Below, in pieces: positions 34,054-47,243 of a stretch of 64,000 nucleotides of DNA (the stretch's first letter is position 1; each line of letters begins with the position of its first letter). This DNA is from Isoetes taiwanensis (Eukaryota > Streptophyta > Lycopodiopsida > Isoetales > Isoetaceae). The stretch is taken from the NCBI GenBank assembly GCA_021234155.1, contig JAJEKV010000049.1, forward strand, positions 6,101,593-6,165,592, read 5' to 3'. Under the pieces are notes generated by a model. The model saw only the letters and a program-made list of their open reading frames with translations, was not told where the DNA came from and ran no database searches. The translations under genes were made by a program, and so were the position numbers.

Positions 34054-34585
34054 TGGCCTCCCTTAACATCTGGTGGAGGGGATTATCACCATCGATTTGA
34101 TAATCTCCTCAATCTCAGCCGTGGATTGATAATCACTCAGGAGCAATGGATTATCAGAGATAACCTCTGCTGCCAAGATGCCGATTTAAGGGTGGAGATT
34201 GTTGCGATCAAGATAATCCACGACACCAGATGTTTAAGAGACTTTCAGACATCAATGGCTGAGAATAAAACTGTAAGATTGACAGTGGAGGATTATTCTG
34301 GTGTTTTGGTTATGTTATCATCCGGGTTTGTACGTGGTTCCTATCTTCTTTGATAACTTTCATTTTCTCGCAAAATATTCAAACCCATTCGTGGTTGCAA
34401 TTAAAAAAATTCAGATAATTCCTCTACGTATCCTACAACTAATTTTTGAATGTTTTGAATGGGAAAACTATCCTAGAGGTAGTGCAAATGCTAAGCCAGT
34501 GCAAATGTTGTGTCTTACATCGGGTAAGGTAATGAAGCAGCTTTTTCATGTTGGAGAATGCTGTATAGTAAAGAAATTCAACTTT

Positions 34586-36911
34586 CTACTCTTCTGGCTG
34601 AAACGGCATGGATAGCTCGTGCTTCAATTCAGCATGCAAGGTCAACAAAAGCTCATCCAGACCTCCTTCATCACTACTACAACCATAACTGTTTCTGCAC
34701 TTCAAATTAAGTCGGTCTACCATTCGCTCCAAATTCGAAAACCCATACTGATCCCAATGGAATAATTATGAATATCGTGGCATGAAAAGAATTATTGATA
34801 TATGCTATATGCTGTACATTACCTTTGCCAAAAATGTGTGCTCACAGAGAAGGATTGCTAATGCAGCATCAGGAATCTTGAGTGAGATGCAAAACAGCCT
34901 AAGTATCTTAATCTGAAAAGAAAAGGACATGAAAGTAAAACATGTAGAAACTTGTTAAGTAATTACCTCTTCCACTTCTCTGCGCATACAGAGCCTGGCA
35001 CAGGCAGATGCAACCCTAAGCAAGCTTTCTAAACTCTGGAGGCACACAGTATCATCATGTTGGTCTAACTTGATTTTTCTTAAATGAAGATAATATCTTC
35101 GGACCAAATCTTCTGCACCCTTAGACATTCTACACACTTCATCACTGCCCATCATTGCAATGGTTATGTGCTCTTTTATCTTATCAAGTCTATCATGCTC
35201 TGAACTGACCCGTTCAACTTAAAGATCAGATTCCTACTTTCAGGCTCTTCACTCAACATAAAATCCAAGGATGGAGTTATAATATCAAATTTGGACAGCA
35301 AACTGCGGTATAACAAGCCTTCCTTAGACTGGGAGGAACCATGGTCCTGCATAAACAAGGATTCATCTTGCCTCGTTAAGTGAAGCCCCCATATTGTTGG
35401 ATTGCAGGAAAAAAGCAAAATCTGCACCCTTTTTACATGCATTAAAGGTTTCTCCATGCAATCACATAACATGTGCATCTCTTCTTTGTTCAATGAATCC
35501 CTGGAAATGTCTAGTATGCATACTCCATCATTTGCAAGAGCCAGGCTACCAGCATAAATTTTTTGGCCAGTTGAGGATATAACTTTTGCAAGAAGATTTT
35601 TGCAGCCACTAGAATGTTGAATACTGCGTGTTGCAAGTAAAGACATTCCAAGTAGCCTTGCCAATGAACGTGAAGAATAATCTGAAGTCTGGTAAAGAAC
35701 ATGTATTGATTTTCTTTCTGTCTTCGGATCATTACCAAACTTAACTTCCGATGCATAATGTTTCGATGAAATGCTTGTCACTAAGCTAAGCAAGAAGGAA
35801 ATATCTGTCAACTGTGAATAGATATTTCCCTGGTCTGCTAAGAGATTCAAGGAGACTATACCATTCCTTGTTTTGAAGTGCTTTTCTAGAATAGGGGCAA
35901 TAGGCAATCTCATCGAATTCAAGTTAATTATTTTAATATTATTTGCCTTGATTTGCAAATGGCAGAACATGTGAGAATGAGCCGACTGTGTTATCGAATT
36001 TGAAGCTGCTGTGATGAAGCTTAGGTGGCCTATAACAGATATTGAATCACCGATTTGAACTTGACCAGTAAGATCGTCATGCAGAGTTACCAGAATAGGG
36101 TTTTTTCTTATGGTAGAAGTAAAAGATAACTTAGGCACTTCCCCTAGCAGAAGCTCCTGCGGATTTGTGATTGAAATGGATGAATGAAACTAAAATTCTT
36201 GAAGTTCTTGAGAAACTGCAAAATTTCTTGAATTTACTGAAAAATTAACCTGGTACGGCACGTAGATTCCCGATTTTAGATCCTCATCAAATGCAGGCTG
36301 TGAGCAACAAGGGGGGAATTTCGCTTCGTCTTCCGGGTAAAGGTCAAGCTTGCAGCCACATGTTTTGCATTTGAAACATCGCAAGAATGCCGTCTTCAAA
36401 CTGGAATTAAGGAAATAAGCATAACCTAAAGATCTAAAGAGAAGAAAAGACTATGGATCCAACGCGAAAGCAAAAATGAAAATCAAGAAAAGCCTAAAAT
36501 TGTGAAGAAGATTAAGGATACATGTTGCAGATTAGAGGTGGCGTACACAACACCAAGAACTTGCACAATTTCCCCACCGGCACTTGTTTGCGTCTTGAGA
36601 TTATCTACAGAAAGCATTGGCAAAGGTACACATGCTAACCTGAACCATAATCTGGAGCCTCTTTTTACTCCGGCGGATCCATGCCGCCCTAGCCATTCAA
36701 ATGCTTCCATAACGATGGCGGAAAGCTTCTCGGGATTCTTGAGCAGAGCAGAACCAAGATGGACGTCTTGTTGTAGAAGCTCCATGGCATCGATTTGCAG
36801 AATGAAGGGATCAGAGGGTGCATTTGTTGAAGAAATCTGCCGGAGTAGAGAATTGAGGAGAGAATCGCTGTGCATAATCCAATCTATGGTTCTTTCCGCC
36901 AGCTGCTCCAT
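34586..36911 (-). CDS. MCM domain-containing protein 2-like (MCMDC2)
   Basis: MCM-family protein without a normal helicase ATP site; the animal relative acts in meiotic recombination. Minus-strand exons: 36911-36522, 36400-36250, 36156-34967, 34912-34823, 34747-34586. Exon 1 holds the N-terminal domain (start MEQLAERTIDWIMHSD). Exon 2 has a four-Cys zinc motif (CFKCKTCGC...CC). Exon 3 contains ELLLGEVPKLSF, GDSISVIGHL, then the degenerate AAA core, with AGSLALANDGVCILD in place of the usual Walker B region, and the lid part DLVRRYYLHLRKIK...LESLLRVASACARL. Exon 4 has AALAILLCEHTFLAK; the last exon ends ELSMPFQPEE. About 650-660 codons, near the animal protein's length. A one-base frameshift near 35195 and a phase mismatch at the exon 1/2 join need checking against RNA. 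Confidence 0.82.
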
Positions 36912-36919
36912 GGCTTAGT

Positions 36920-38790
36920 CTTTTCGAAGCGTCAAAGGGAAAAATACTACACTTGTTGTCAAAAAGTACGTACAATATTTTGCAAAAGTTAGCATATTCT
37001 ATAAATTCTATTAATTGGATGAGTGAGATCTACTTTGAGCTAGGCTAAGGGACTCGTTCAACTGTGAGGATGGAGGATCTTTGTGTGATCATATTGAGCT
37101 AGGAGAGCCTTGTTCTAAGGGACCTCGTGCCACCATGGACCTTTGCGATGGCATGGGAGTTGAGCTTGACGGGGCGCCTGAGATGCCTACAAGTTTTTTG
37201 TGATTTGGCTACAACATCTGGCATTCAAAGAGCTAAAGGAGCATGATTCCATGTTTATGAAGTTCTATTTTCTTTGTACAATGCCTTAGGTAGGTGTTTT
37301 TAGCATGGTTTGTCGACTATTTAGTCATTCATATGGCTGGAAGGATTTTATTGTGTATTCCTTTTGACTTGAGGTGGTTTGCAGTTGTTGAATCTGCAAC
37401 TTGTGATAATTTAAATGGCAAAAATTGGAGCTTCATTTGGAACTGCTGCAAGCTCACAAGATAAGGCATTTGCAAGTATGTTCATGATTCAATTTTGTAA
37501 TACAGGTTTGCTACCCTCTACAGGTTTTCTATTTTGACCATGGAGTATGTTAAATACATGTACAACACGAGCAAAATGATGCGTGAAAAATGTATGGTTT
37601 AGGTTCATTCCAACATAAAATTCGTAGCATTCAATTTTTGTCGGTGCTAGTAGATATATTCCCAGATTGCATGAAATCTTAGCTTTATGAGCAACAGATT
37701 GATTCGATTTGAGTTTTCCTTGCTTAAGATGAATGGAATATGATTAACAGAATTACCCTTTTTGGATTTCTCGAAGGGGCAAACCAAAGGGGGGTACAAA
37801 ATGTTCACCGTATAAATTACGTGAGTGACCCAAAGGGTTTTTTTTTCCCCCCCTTAAAATGTATGTATACCCGTACTGAGGGTACTAATTGTATAGACTA
37901 CCGTATACAGACTTGAAGGGGGAAGTTGGTGGGAGAGCTCCGCATTACTTTGTATTTTGCAAGTATTGTGAGCTTCTCTAAGTTTTTTTTCCTCATTCTT
38001 TCAATCGATTTACTCAAAATTTTCGTGACATAGAGGTTGTTGATCATCCATATTGAATTCCCTATTTTTGTTTCCTTCACAAGTTTGTCTCTGCCCATCT
38101 TTGTAGTTATGGTTAATTTTCTTGGTTTCATTGGTTTGTACTTTGCATTGTCTCATGCTTCAATACATTATTTAGGTTGATCCTTTGTTTGATTATGAGA
38201 AAGTATGGGATTAAAGAGATATCAAAGGAAACTTTTGTCCAGGTTTTCTTAAGAATAGAATAGAAGGGTTTTTAGCGTCCACGAAGACCTAGCAGCCTAT
38301 GAGACCTAATACAAAGAGTGTAGCAGAGGAGAACGTGTTATATTTTGCAGACCAATTTAAAATGTAAATACCTCATTATTAGCCCCAACCCCTTAAATTA
38401 TCATCTACTCTAATTCTGTGAAGTGCTTCTACGTTTTGGCCATCAGGAAATGATGCACTGTCAAATAGCAATACAGAAAGAATGGCAATGAGACTTCAGG
38501 CATACCCTATGCTATAAAGTTAGTTTAGCAACAAGCACGTCAAAAGTTAGGATAACTCATTTACCTGTACCTTTGTTGTGATGTATCTAAAATAGCTAAT
38601 ACTGTCATATTTCTCGCAATGCAGATATTGACTATATACAATCAACAACATATGATCAACTTGCCAGCTTTGTAAATATGTTATTCCCGTCAACATTTTC
38701 TTTATTATTCCCATCATCTTCCTTAGTTAGAGCCGTCTTTAACTTCTTTTATAACCATTTCTAATTGCAGGTCATAGGTTTTTGATGGTT
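36920..38790. other. No gene recognised
   Basis: A/T-rich intergenic sequence upstream of the MCMDC2-like gene, presumably with its promoter in the first few hundred bases. ORF 37898-38131 (minus) has no recognisable domain. Confidence 0.4.
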
Positions 38791-38800
38791 TGCCACCTTC

Positions 38801-39120
38801 TTAAAAGATTGCAAGGAGCGCATTGATTATGGCAGATGGCGTGATATTGCCAAGAACATTCTGATTAACTTCCCAAGCTTCATCTACCTTGTCAGACTTG
38901 CACAATCCATCAATATCAAATCCATAGCTAGAGACATCAGGAATAAGTTTCCTTTGTGGCATTCCTTGCGCAAGTTTTCTAGCATCAGAGAATCTATTGA
39001 CCTTGCAAAGTGCTTCAATCAGACCATCATAGGCTACAGCAATGGTCCTCAAATTCTTTTAATTTGCAAGTTGTGAAAGCTTAATTCTTCATCCAATTTT
39101 CTAGCTTTGCCAACATCAAC
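38801..39120 (-). pseudogene. Pentatricopeptide-repeat (PPR) relic
   Basis: About two PPR repeats on the minus strand: AYDGLIEALCKVNRFSDARK with LAQGMPQRKLIPDVSSYGF, then DGLCKSDKVDEAWEV. An upstream piece near 39060-39120 reads DVGKARKLDEEL, also PPR-like, but a stop near 39050 separates it. PPR proteins bind organelle RNA; this fragment is far too short to work. Confidence 0.75.
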
Positions 39121-39718
39121 AATCAGCAACATTCAGCAAATCACAACACTCACCCCAATTTTTGGTCCACAGTTGTTTTTATCTATTGTTTTATGCTAAA
39201 AACAACACCAAGATGGCCCCAAAAGTCCAGGTGGCCTATTTATCCGAATTTGCACAAAGAGACAGTGGTTTTTGGCCAAAAAATCCCACCGTAGTTTTTC
39301 TGGCACCTTTTTGTTTTTTGGTCAACGGGTCCTTTTTTTCACTATTGTTTTTAGCGAACTTTTGTCAACATATGGTTTTTTCTTTACTGTTGTTTTTATA
39401 TTAATATGTACTAAAATGTTTTCAATTTTCAATATACTATTATTTACATATATAATATATTTCAAGCTTCCAGTTGTATGATAATGTTATCAATTAATAT
39501 AATTCATTGCTAACCTATAAGTTGAGTTTCAACTTGATTTCTTTTATGGCTAACAAGAATTAACATATAAATGACATTATGATGTATACCTTTGAATAAC
39601 AATCATAGTGACTAATACATGCAGCCAGGAATTCTGGCTCGGGCTCCCAGGATTAGGGCAGACAGCAACAGTGGCAACCTAGGAAACTTTTCAGCCGAGA
39701 ACATGACGAGGAACAAGT

Positions 39719-40920
39719 TATGACGGCTGAAGCTATCAACGGAAGGCTAGTCCGAATGTCTAACCAGGTGCAACAACTAATACAGTGGGCTACACCTTTG
39801 ATGCATGCACAAGAATATGAACCAATGCCCCTCGACCATCATCATGAGCACACCGACAAAGCACCTCAACCAGAGTAGGAAGAAGTCCATGTGCCTGAGA
39901 AAAATAGAAAGAGGAAAAGAAGAAGTAGGAGGAGCTCAACGTCTTCTAGCTCCAGCCAATCAGACAGTACAGAAAGCGGATCTCACCTCACAATGCAGAG
40001 ATAAGAACCGTAAGAGGAGCTCAACGTCTTCTAGCTCCAGCTAGTCAGTTCTGAAAGTGAGTCAGACACCTCACAATGCAGAGACAGGAACCGTAAGGCA
40101 GGGGACTATCAGAAGAAAGTGAATAGTGCAATGAGTAACGTATGGAAAACCTAAAAGTTGGGATAATTCTCCGTGAAGGACAGGTCTAGAATGGAAGTGG
40201 AAGCTTGGTTAGACGAGATGGAGGAATTTGAGAACTCATGTAGCATGAAAGATAAGGACATAGGAAAGGTGGCAACATCAAACCTGATTGGACCAGCCCG
40301 GATTTGGTGGAAGGGATACGCTAAATCAAACAAGCTGAGAAGGAATAATTGCAGATTCAAAACCTTCAGAAAGGTTTTTCGCAAGCACTACGTCCTAAGG
40401 TCGCACACCAGCAGACAGATTCAGCAGTTCTATAGGTTAGACTAGGGGAATCTATCAGTGGCCAAATATACAAAGGAATTTAATATGAGGCGAAGCTCAA
40501 ATGTCCCAAGGATCACTGAGAGGCAAGCGGTGGATGGCTATATTGAGGGATTAAACAGTAACATTTGATATGGGCCATCAACCTGAAAACAATTGGGGAG
40601 GACGAAGATAAGGCATTAAGCTTAGAGGAGGCACTAGCAACTCCGGGCAGAAACAATCATTCTACAAGGAGAAAGCAACAGGCTCGTATCAACTGAGGCA
40701 TGCATCCTCCACACTAGCAGGGCAGCAGTCCCAGGGAAGATGGATAGGAAAACATCATACGAGGAGCAGAGGCAGCAGGGAGGTCGGGCGGGGAAGTCAA
40801 TGAAATTTTTTTTGGACATTATCTCGTAGGAAAAGGAGGAGGAATGTATAAAGAAGAAACTATGTTTCAGATGCTTCCAGCCGGGTCATCACACATATGA
40901 TTGCCCCTTCGTGATGCAAG
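39719..40920 (+). pseudogene. Chromovirus gag
   Basis: Begins near ATG 39719 (MTAEAINGRLVRMSNQVQQL). An Arg/Ser-rich stretch follows with a ~78-bp tandem duplication (about 39935-40095) that also brings in stops. The retrotrans_gag core is at 40173-40445: VEAWLDEMEEFE, GPARIWWKGY, FRKHYV. A zinc knuckle, CFRCFQPGHHTYDC (CX2CX4HX4C), is at about 40862-40903. Several stops and frame changes. Confidence 0.85.
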
Positions 40921-41039
40921 CAGCACTAGCAGAACTCATGATTGGGAGTCACCCACAAGAGACTGACCGGCAAGAACCACAAAACTATATAAAAGGTGAG
41001 TGCAGAATCTGTGCAGCTATTGAGTTAGGTGATGTAAAA

Positions 41040-41500
41040 AATCAGTCCACAGTTATTTCGCCAGAGGGCATCAGTGATAGTAAGCCATGTAGTCCTTATG
41101 GATACAGGTAGCTCGCACACCTTCGCATCCCTCAGATTGGCCACCTTAATGAAGACCAAGACCCTTAAGTCCAAGCCCAGGCCGGCAGTCTTGCAATTCG
41201 CCACACCAAGGGTAAGAGAATCAACTTTGATATAGACCTCAATGAAACCAAATGGATGGTGGGAGCAGAGGTAATAAATATTAACCGCTTTGTAGTCAAA
41301 GGTAAAAAAGTCATTTCAGTCATGCAGTGTATCTCTTTGAAGCAATTGCACAAAAGCTTAATGAAGGACAAGGTGGAATACATCCTTAGACTAGAGGCAA
41401 TTGAGCCGGGTCATGAAAAGCAAGGGAAGCCAAGCTTGAAAGAGTTACCCAGGTCAATTGCAAGGATAATCGGGGAATTTCAGGATTTTTTCTAGATGAG
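41040..41500 (+). pseudogene. Chromovirus aspartic protease
   Basis: VLMDTGSSHTFASLRLA at about 41090-41140 contains the DTGS active site. The downstream part continues in other frames, including a 79-codon ORF 41256-41495. Confidence 0.8.
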
Positions 41501-41509
41501 ATCCGTGAA

Positions 41510-43072
41510 TTACCGCCTTACAGAGGCGTGGAGTGTGAGATCACACTAGCACCAGATGCTAAGCCTAACAGCAAGGCCCTCTACAGGATGAGCACCCCTG
41601 AGCTAGCTGAGCTCAAGAAGCAATTGCAAGAATTTCTTGAACTTGAATTCATCAGGACAAGCATGTCACCCTTCGGGGCACCCATTCTCTTTGTCAAAAG
41701 AATGATGGAAGTCTAAGGATATGTATAGAGTACCATCAGTTGAACAAGCAGATGGTAAAGAACAAGCACGCTTTGCCTAGAGCAGACGACTTGATGGACC
41801 AACTCCAAGTTGCGAAGGTCTTTTCGAAGATAGACTTGAGATTGGGGTATCATCAGATAAGAATCAAGGAAGAAGACATTCATAAAAACGTCTTTAGAAT
41901 ACGGTATGTGCATTGTGAATTTACAATCATGCCTTTCAACTTATCAAATGCTCCAGCAATGTTCACGAGGCTAGTGAACGACATCTTCAGAGAGTTCTTA
42001 GATGAGTTCTCATCATCTTCTTCGACGACATCGTCATATATAGCAAGTCAAGGGAAGAACATGTAGCACATTTAAGAAAAGTCTTGAAAAAGCTAGGACG
42101 GCACCGCTTGTTTGGCAAGCTTTCTAAGTGTCAGTTTGCTACAACCAAGGTTGAGTACCTTGGACATGTTGTGTCACCCGGAAGGAATAGCCATGCAGAC
42201 CCATCAAAGATAGAAGCCATAGTGGATTGGGCCGGCCCGAAAACATCTCCGAAGTGAGAAGCTTTCTTGGGTTAGCAGGTTACTATAGGAAGTTTGTAAG
42301 CGATTTTGCTAGGTGGGCATCCCCTTTATCGGCTCTCACTAAGAATACGAAGGTGAAAGATTGGGGTCGCACATTGGGTAGAGAATGTCCAAGCTTCATT
42401 TGAAAAGCTTAATGAAGCCTTGACAACAACACCAATGCTCACCCTACCAAATCTCAATGAGGACAAGCTTGTGGCTACAGAAGCAAGTAAGATAGCAACA
42501 GGTGGAGTTCTCATGCAGGAAGGAAGGGTAATGGCCTATGATTCAAAGAAGATGAATGATGCAAAGCAAGTAGATCACTCTCAAAGGGAGCCTAAGAAAA
42601 GAAGATTTTCCAGTAGCTGAACTACTCTTCAACGAGTTTTCTTTTTATCCGAACTATCAAGACTTTTGGATTCCAGATAATTTTGTCATTCCAGGGCCCT
42701 TAACCTGCCCTTTCAAAATGGTTGTTTTTAAAAAAATGCTCCTAAGCATAACATGTAATATTTCCATGTATATATTAATAGATATACGCTGCCTTCAATT
42801 AAAAAAAAAAAAAAAGATGCGAAGCAACGCTACCCAACACACGACCAAGAGCTTCTAGCTGTATAAGAGCTCTTTGCATCTGGAGACACTATTTGCTTGG
42901 AAGAAGGTTTCAGTTAGATACTGACCATCAAAGCCTCCAATATATATTCACGCAACCACTCTTCAATTTGAGGCAAAGAAGATGGATGGAGTTTATTGAG
43001 GAATATGACTTTGAGATAGTCTATAAGCCAGGCAAATTAAATGTGGTTGCCAATGCTCTCTCGCATCAGACC
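41510..43072 (+). pseudogene. Chromovirus reverse transcriptase and RNase H
   Basis: RT pieces: [69 protein letters not shown], then the active site [10 protein letters not shown] (about 42020-42050) after a frame change, and VEYLGHVVSP. RNase H: LVATEASKIATGGVL, then after the retroposon insertion YPTHDQELLAV and LDTDHQSLQYIF. It ends with YKPGKLNVVANALS just before the hAT insertion. Confidence 0.9.
42570..42815 (+). mobile_element. Short poly(A) retroposon inserted in RNase H
   Basis: A 246-bp insert ending in 15 A's and flanked by a 12-bp duplication, GATGCAAAGCAA (42558-42569) and GATGCGAAGCAA (42816-42827, one mismatch). The RNase H reading frame continues across the duplication. The insert opens with a short frame ending at a stop (GREPKKRRF-like basic tail, stop at about 42620) followed by A/T-rich sequence. 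This would fit a 5'-truncated mRNA 3' end copied by LINE machinery, but the source gene was not identified. Confidence 0.85.
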
Positions 43073-43933
43073 CAGTGTTGTATCGTACGTAACGTACCGT
43101 ACACGTACTTAACGTATGCAACGTACTATACCTCGTAAAGTACTTCAACACTTTTAACGTACGATTTTTTTTTGTACGTTAAAAAGGTAAAGGTATCATA
43201 CCTATAACGTACGTACAATACGTACAGTACATAAAATACATACTGTACTTCTAATTTGTCTATTATTTTCATTATTTACATCATTTTCGTAGTTTCTTTA
43301 AATTTTTGGGTTTTAGTGGCTGAACCAGCTTTCTCAGTAATTGTTTGGGCATTAACTGTTATTAACTAGGACAATTTGTTCACATCTGAATTGATTGCAT
43401 GCTGGATTTTATGACCAGCTTAGTTTCTAGCACTAAAACAACCTGCTGTAAAGCTTGTATGTGTTTTCTGCTACATTATACTTGTCAATAAACACAAATA
43501 ATTGGCCATCAGCCAGCAATAAGCATTGGCATTAACTCTGTCAAGCTGAACAGTCACCACCTACATCAAGGTCTTGATGATATCAAAATCTCTAACTTTC
43601 GAATTATCCAAAATTTAATGCCAAATTTTCCAAAACTTGATGGTCATAGTAGGTCAAACACGCTACTGAATTTCTAAAACATCTCTGATTATATAATTGA
43701 TCATATATGGTAGCGAAACCAAATTGAAATCAGTGATGTCGGGGACGGACAATCACATTTAACTCTTTTTTTTTGTCTAACCTCCAATTTCTGTTGTTTT
43801 ATCACCTGGAACAAATTTACATAGGATAATCATGAAATCAGAATTTGTACTTTACACTCTAGAAGCTAAAATCAGAATTACAACTTTAACAAGCAACTAT
43901 ACAGATACTTGAATAATAGAAGATACTTAAGCA

Positions 43934-46812
43934 TTACTTACCAAGGAAATCACTTTCATTGCTCTCAGCAGAACTCTCCTCTGAAGTAGAACTATCATTA
44001 TCATCTTCCATCTCTTCATCCTCCTCCTCCTCCTCTGGCCCCTCGAGATCCTCTAAGTGTTCCTCCTCCACATCCTCCTCATCCTCTAGATCCTCCTCTT
44101 CCTCTACCGCTTCCATAGGCCTTCCTCTAGTTACCCTTCTAGTTGATGTTCCTTCCTCTATCGCCCTTCCTCGCCCCCTTCCCCTTCTACCTCTTCTCCT
44201 TTATAATCCTCTGCGTGATCTTGCAGCAGCAGATGTACTTGCAGCTACTCTCCTACTCTGGCTCCTAGTTACCCGCTTCGTACTTGTGCTTTCTTCAAAA
44301 AAATTTCTAACCAATTCTCGTTCTCTTTCAGATAGCACTTGAGGGGGGGGTGGATAATGTTGGATGGGTCAGTCCTTGTCAATTCCAAGGGATTCACCTG
44401 CATTCAAATTGTCAACTCCAGACTAAAGAATAAGATGAAAGGAATATGAAGAATATAATTAATAAAACTAAAGGACCTGTTTTGATGATTTTCCCCTTGT
44501 TTCAAATTTGTGCATCAATCGCAGATTTTCTCTAATAAAAACGAGACGCTCCAATTGAGCAGGTTTTAGCCGGTTTCGTTTCTTTGTATGTGCAAGAGCA
44601 TGCGCACTCCAATTCCTTTCACATGCACCCGAAGAGCAATCCTGAAATGTTAAACTAAAGCAAGTAAAACACTAACTAATGTTAAAGTAAAGTTTTCAGC
44701 CCTAGTAAAGGGCAGATTTTAAAAGCCCTAGTTTTCAGCCCTTGCTCCAAAGTATGACAGAGGTAGAATATCAAATCTAGTTAATGTATGTTGTAATGTA
44801 ACAATAATATTTTTAGCAAATCTCAAAAGCCCTAGTTTCAACCCTAACTAACAAAATAATTAGAATACACACAACTAACTAACACTAACCTGTGAGAGCA
44901 CTCGAAGGGCCAACCTTTGCAACTCAGGTGTATGACCTCCAAAATGTTCCCACCATGACACAGGCTTCGCTTGATAATTTTCAGTTTGTGCCAAAGGAGA
45001 CATAAACATGGATGAAGCATTGTTACGAAAAGCATCGAACTGCTCTAACAATATGGCACTCTCGTCCACGTTGTACACCTTACTAATATATTGTATCATA
45101 CCCTCCATTAGAGCAGGAGGAATGATGGAGCTTCCATGCCTCCACAAAGGATGCAAGAGATGGGCAACAATATGGATTGGTCGTTTAAACCATGTCCAAC
45201 GTTTTTCAAACAAGGTCAACACTTGATCATACCTAGCAAAATAAAGCATACCATATTCGAAAGTTAGTCTAACATCATAGATCTCTCTACTAAAAAATAA
45301 AATCAGAAGTATTTACATTGAATACTTATTAAACTGAAATTTGCACTTACTTATCACTGTTATCTAGATCAGAATTTTGTCCATCCTTCAACACCTTTTC
45401 ACACCTGTCCATGAACTCATACAATAGGCCAATGATGTAACCCTCTATGTCAGTTAAGCGTAGTACGCGATAGAGTGGCTCCATTACTTGAACCACGAGG
45501 GCAAAGGCAGGAAATGTAGCAGGATCTAGAATGTATTTCTGGACTGTTTTTGCATCAGCAATTTTGCTATCACTCCAATTGTTACAGAAGTCTGAAACTA
45601 CTGTTTGTTGCAACCTATACTCTAGTTTTAGCAAATGCTGAATCACAATAAATATGACACCAAATCGAGTCTTACTAGGCCTTAACATCGTCAGTTCAGG
45701 GTTGTAATGCCTAAAGATGCTTTTAGCATTCTTCTTCTTCTTGAAAAAAAAGTGTAATAGTATTAGCCTTGGCTGCTGCAGACTTCATCCAGTCAAGTTT
45801 CCCAATGTCTTCCAAAAGAAGGTCAAGGCAATGAGATGCACAAGGCGTTCTTACTATAGTGGGAAACTCTTCCTCAATCAAGTTACCCATCGCCACACAA
45901 GTAGAAGCATTGCCAGTAACAATTTGTACTACATTTTCTTTGCCCACTTTGACTGCCTCTTTCATCCTCTCTGCCAACCATGATGCATCAATTCTTAATC
46001 CAACCTTGCTGCAATCTATGGTTTTCAAGAACATCGTTCCATATGCACTAGAAGCAAGGATATTTATCAGCCCCCTACCGTTGACATCTACCCATCCGTC
46101 AGACATTAATGTGCAACCATATTTAGGCCAAATTGCTTTCACATGGTCACACTTGGATTTCACATCTCCAAGTGTCTTTTTTAGTCTTGTGGTCCTCATT
46201 GCAGTGTAAGTAACACCGCTAGATGTCTCCCCAATCTGAGAAAAAGCCTCTATCATCTTTGTCCAGCAAGGTAATTTAAGCAAATTGAATGAGACGTTTT
46301 CCTCTACGAAACATCTCACCTCCATCTCCATTGCATGCTGCATTCTTTGAGTAGTTAAAACACTTCTCCCTTTGTTCAACTTTGTTTGAGCTCTCTTAGG
46401 CACCTTGGGGCGTTCGAGAGGATGTGGAGGGTGAGGCAGGTGATTGAGGAAAAATAGGTGATGATGGGTCTGTTCCAGGATCTTCCATTGCTAGATCAAT
46501 ATCAGAATCAAACAGAGTAGAACTTGTATCACTTACTCTAGCTTCTGCCCTAGCTTCCATTCTCTCTTCCTCGGACGCTTCTGGACATGCTGCCTGACCC
46601 TTTCCGCCAATGCCACCTACATGTGCTACCATTCTTGTCTTTGTCCCTTTGCCCTGTTTCCCACACATCTTACAATTCCATGTCCTATTGTCATCGGTAA
46701 TCTTCTTAATATTAGTGCACCACTTTTCCCACAATGGTGACTCCTGGCGGGGCATCTTGTTTAAACCTTTAGAAACCTGATTTTTGAAAGAGTGTCTGCA
46801 AGAAAAATTCAT
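43934..46812 (-). pseudogene. hAT transposase with BED zinc finger (DUF659 type), decayed
   Basis: Transposase pieces in order: BED finger at 46812-46396 (WNCKMCGKQGKGTKTRMVAH), core at 46403-45723 (SDGWVDVNGRGLINIL; CASHCLDLLLEDIGKLDW), middle at 45688-45347 (LRPSKTRFGV; DPATFPAFALV), dimerisation region at 45249-44875 and 44640-44500 (PVSWWEHFGGHTPELQRLAL; then SSGACERNWSAHALAHTKK). An acidic tail ends at 43934. Intron-like gaps lie between pieces. Frames change at 46400 and at an eight-T homopolymer near 45747 (plus-strand view). The usual VTDNA motif reads VTGNA, so the second catalytic Asp is lost. Confidence 0.87.
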
Positions 46813-47243
46813 AGCGAAATATTACAATTAAATATAAGAAACCTTCTTAAAGACAATGCATGCATGCACGCAATTAAGATAAAGCATACAGTATACTGCA
46901 GGCATGCAAAAACATCTTATATAAACTTTTTGTTCATCCTCCGCATGCATTAGCATGCTACCTGTTCTAGGCCTCTCTCTTTCTTCATGCTTTCTAGGTC
47001 TGCTATAGACATTACCTACTGATATTATTTGAAGAACAAATGGGATTAAAAAATTCAAGGGCGACAAAATCACACCATTTCTGGCGGCGGCGTAATGTGT
47101 TGTGCAACAAAGACAAAAAATAACAAATTAAATCCAGCATATTCAAGCCAAGAAATAATACAAGATATCTCATTCTCAACCTCAATCAGCATACACTTCT
47201 TATAGATAAAACACTTATTACAGAATGATTTGAAGCAAACAGA

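Noticed and set aside
37898..38131. 77-codon Lys-rich minus-strand ORF as a transposase piece
   Set aside because: Only a faint resemblance to zinc-finger transposase text; A-rich composition explains it.
43959..44342. Plus-strand Ser/Leu-rich ORF in the hAT
   Set aside because: Complement of the acidic tail of the minus-strand transposase.
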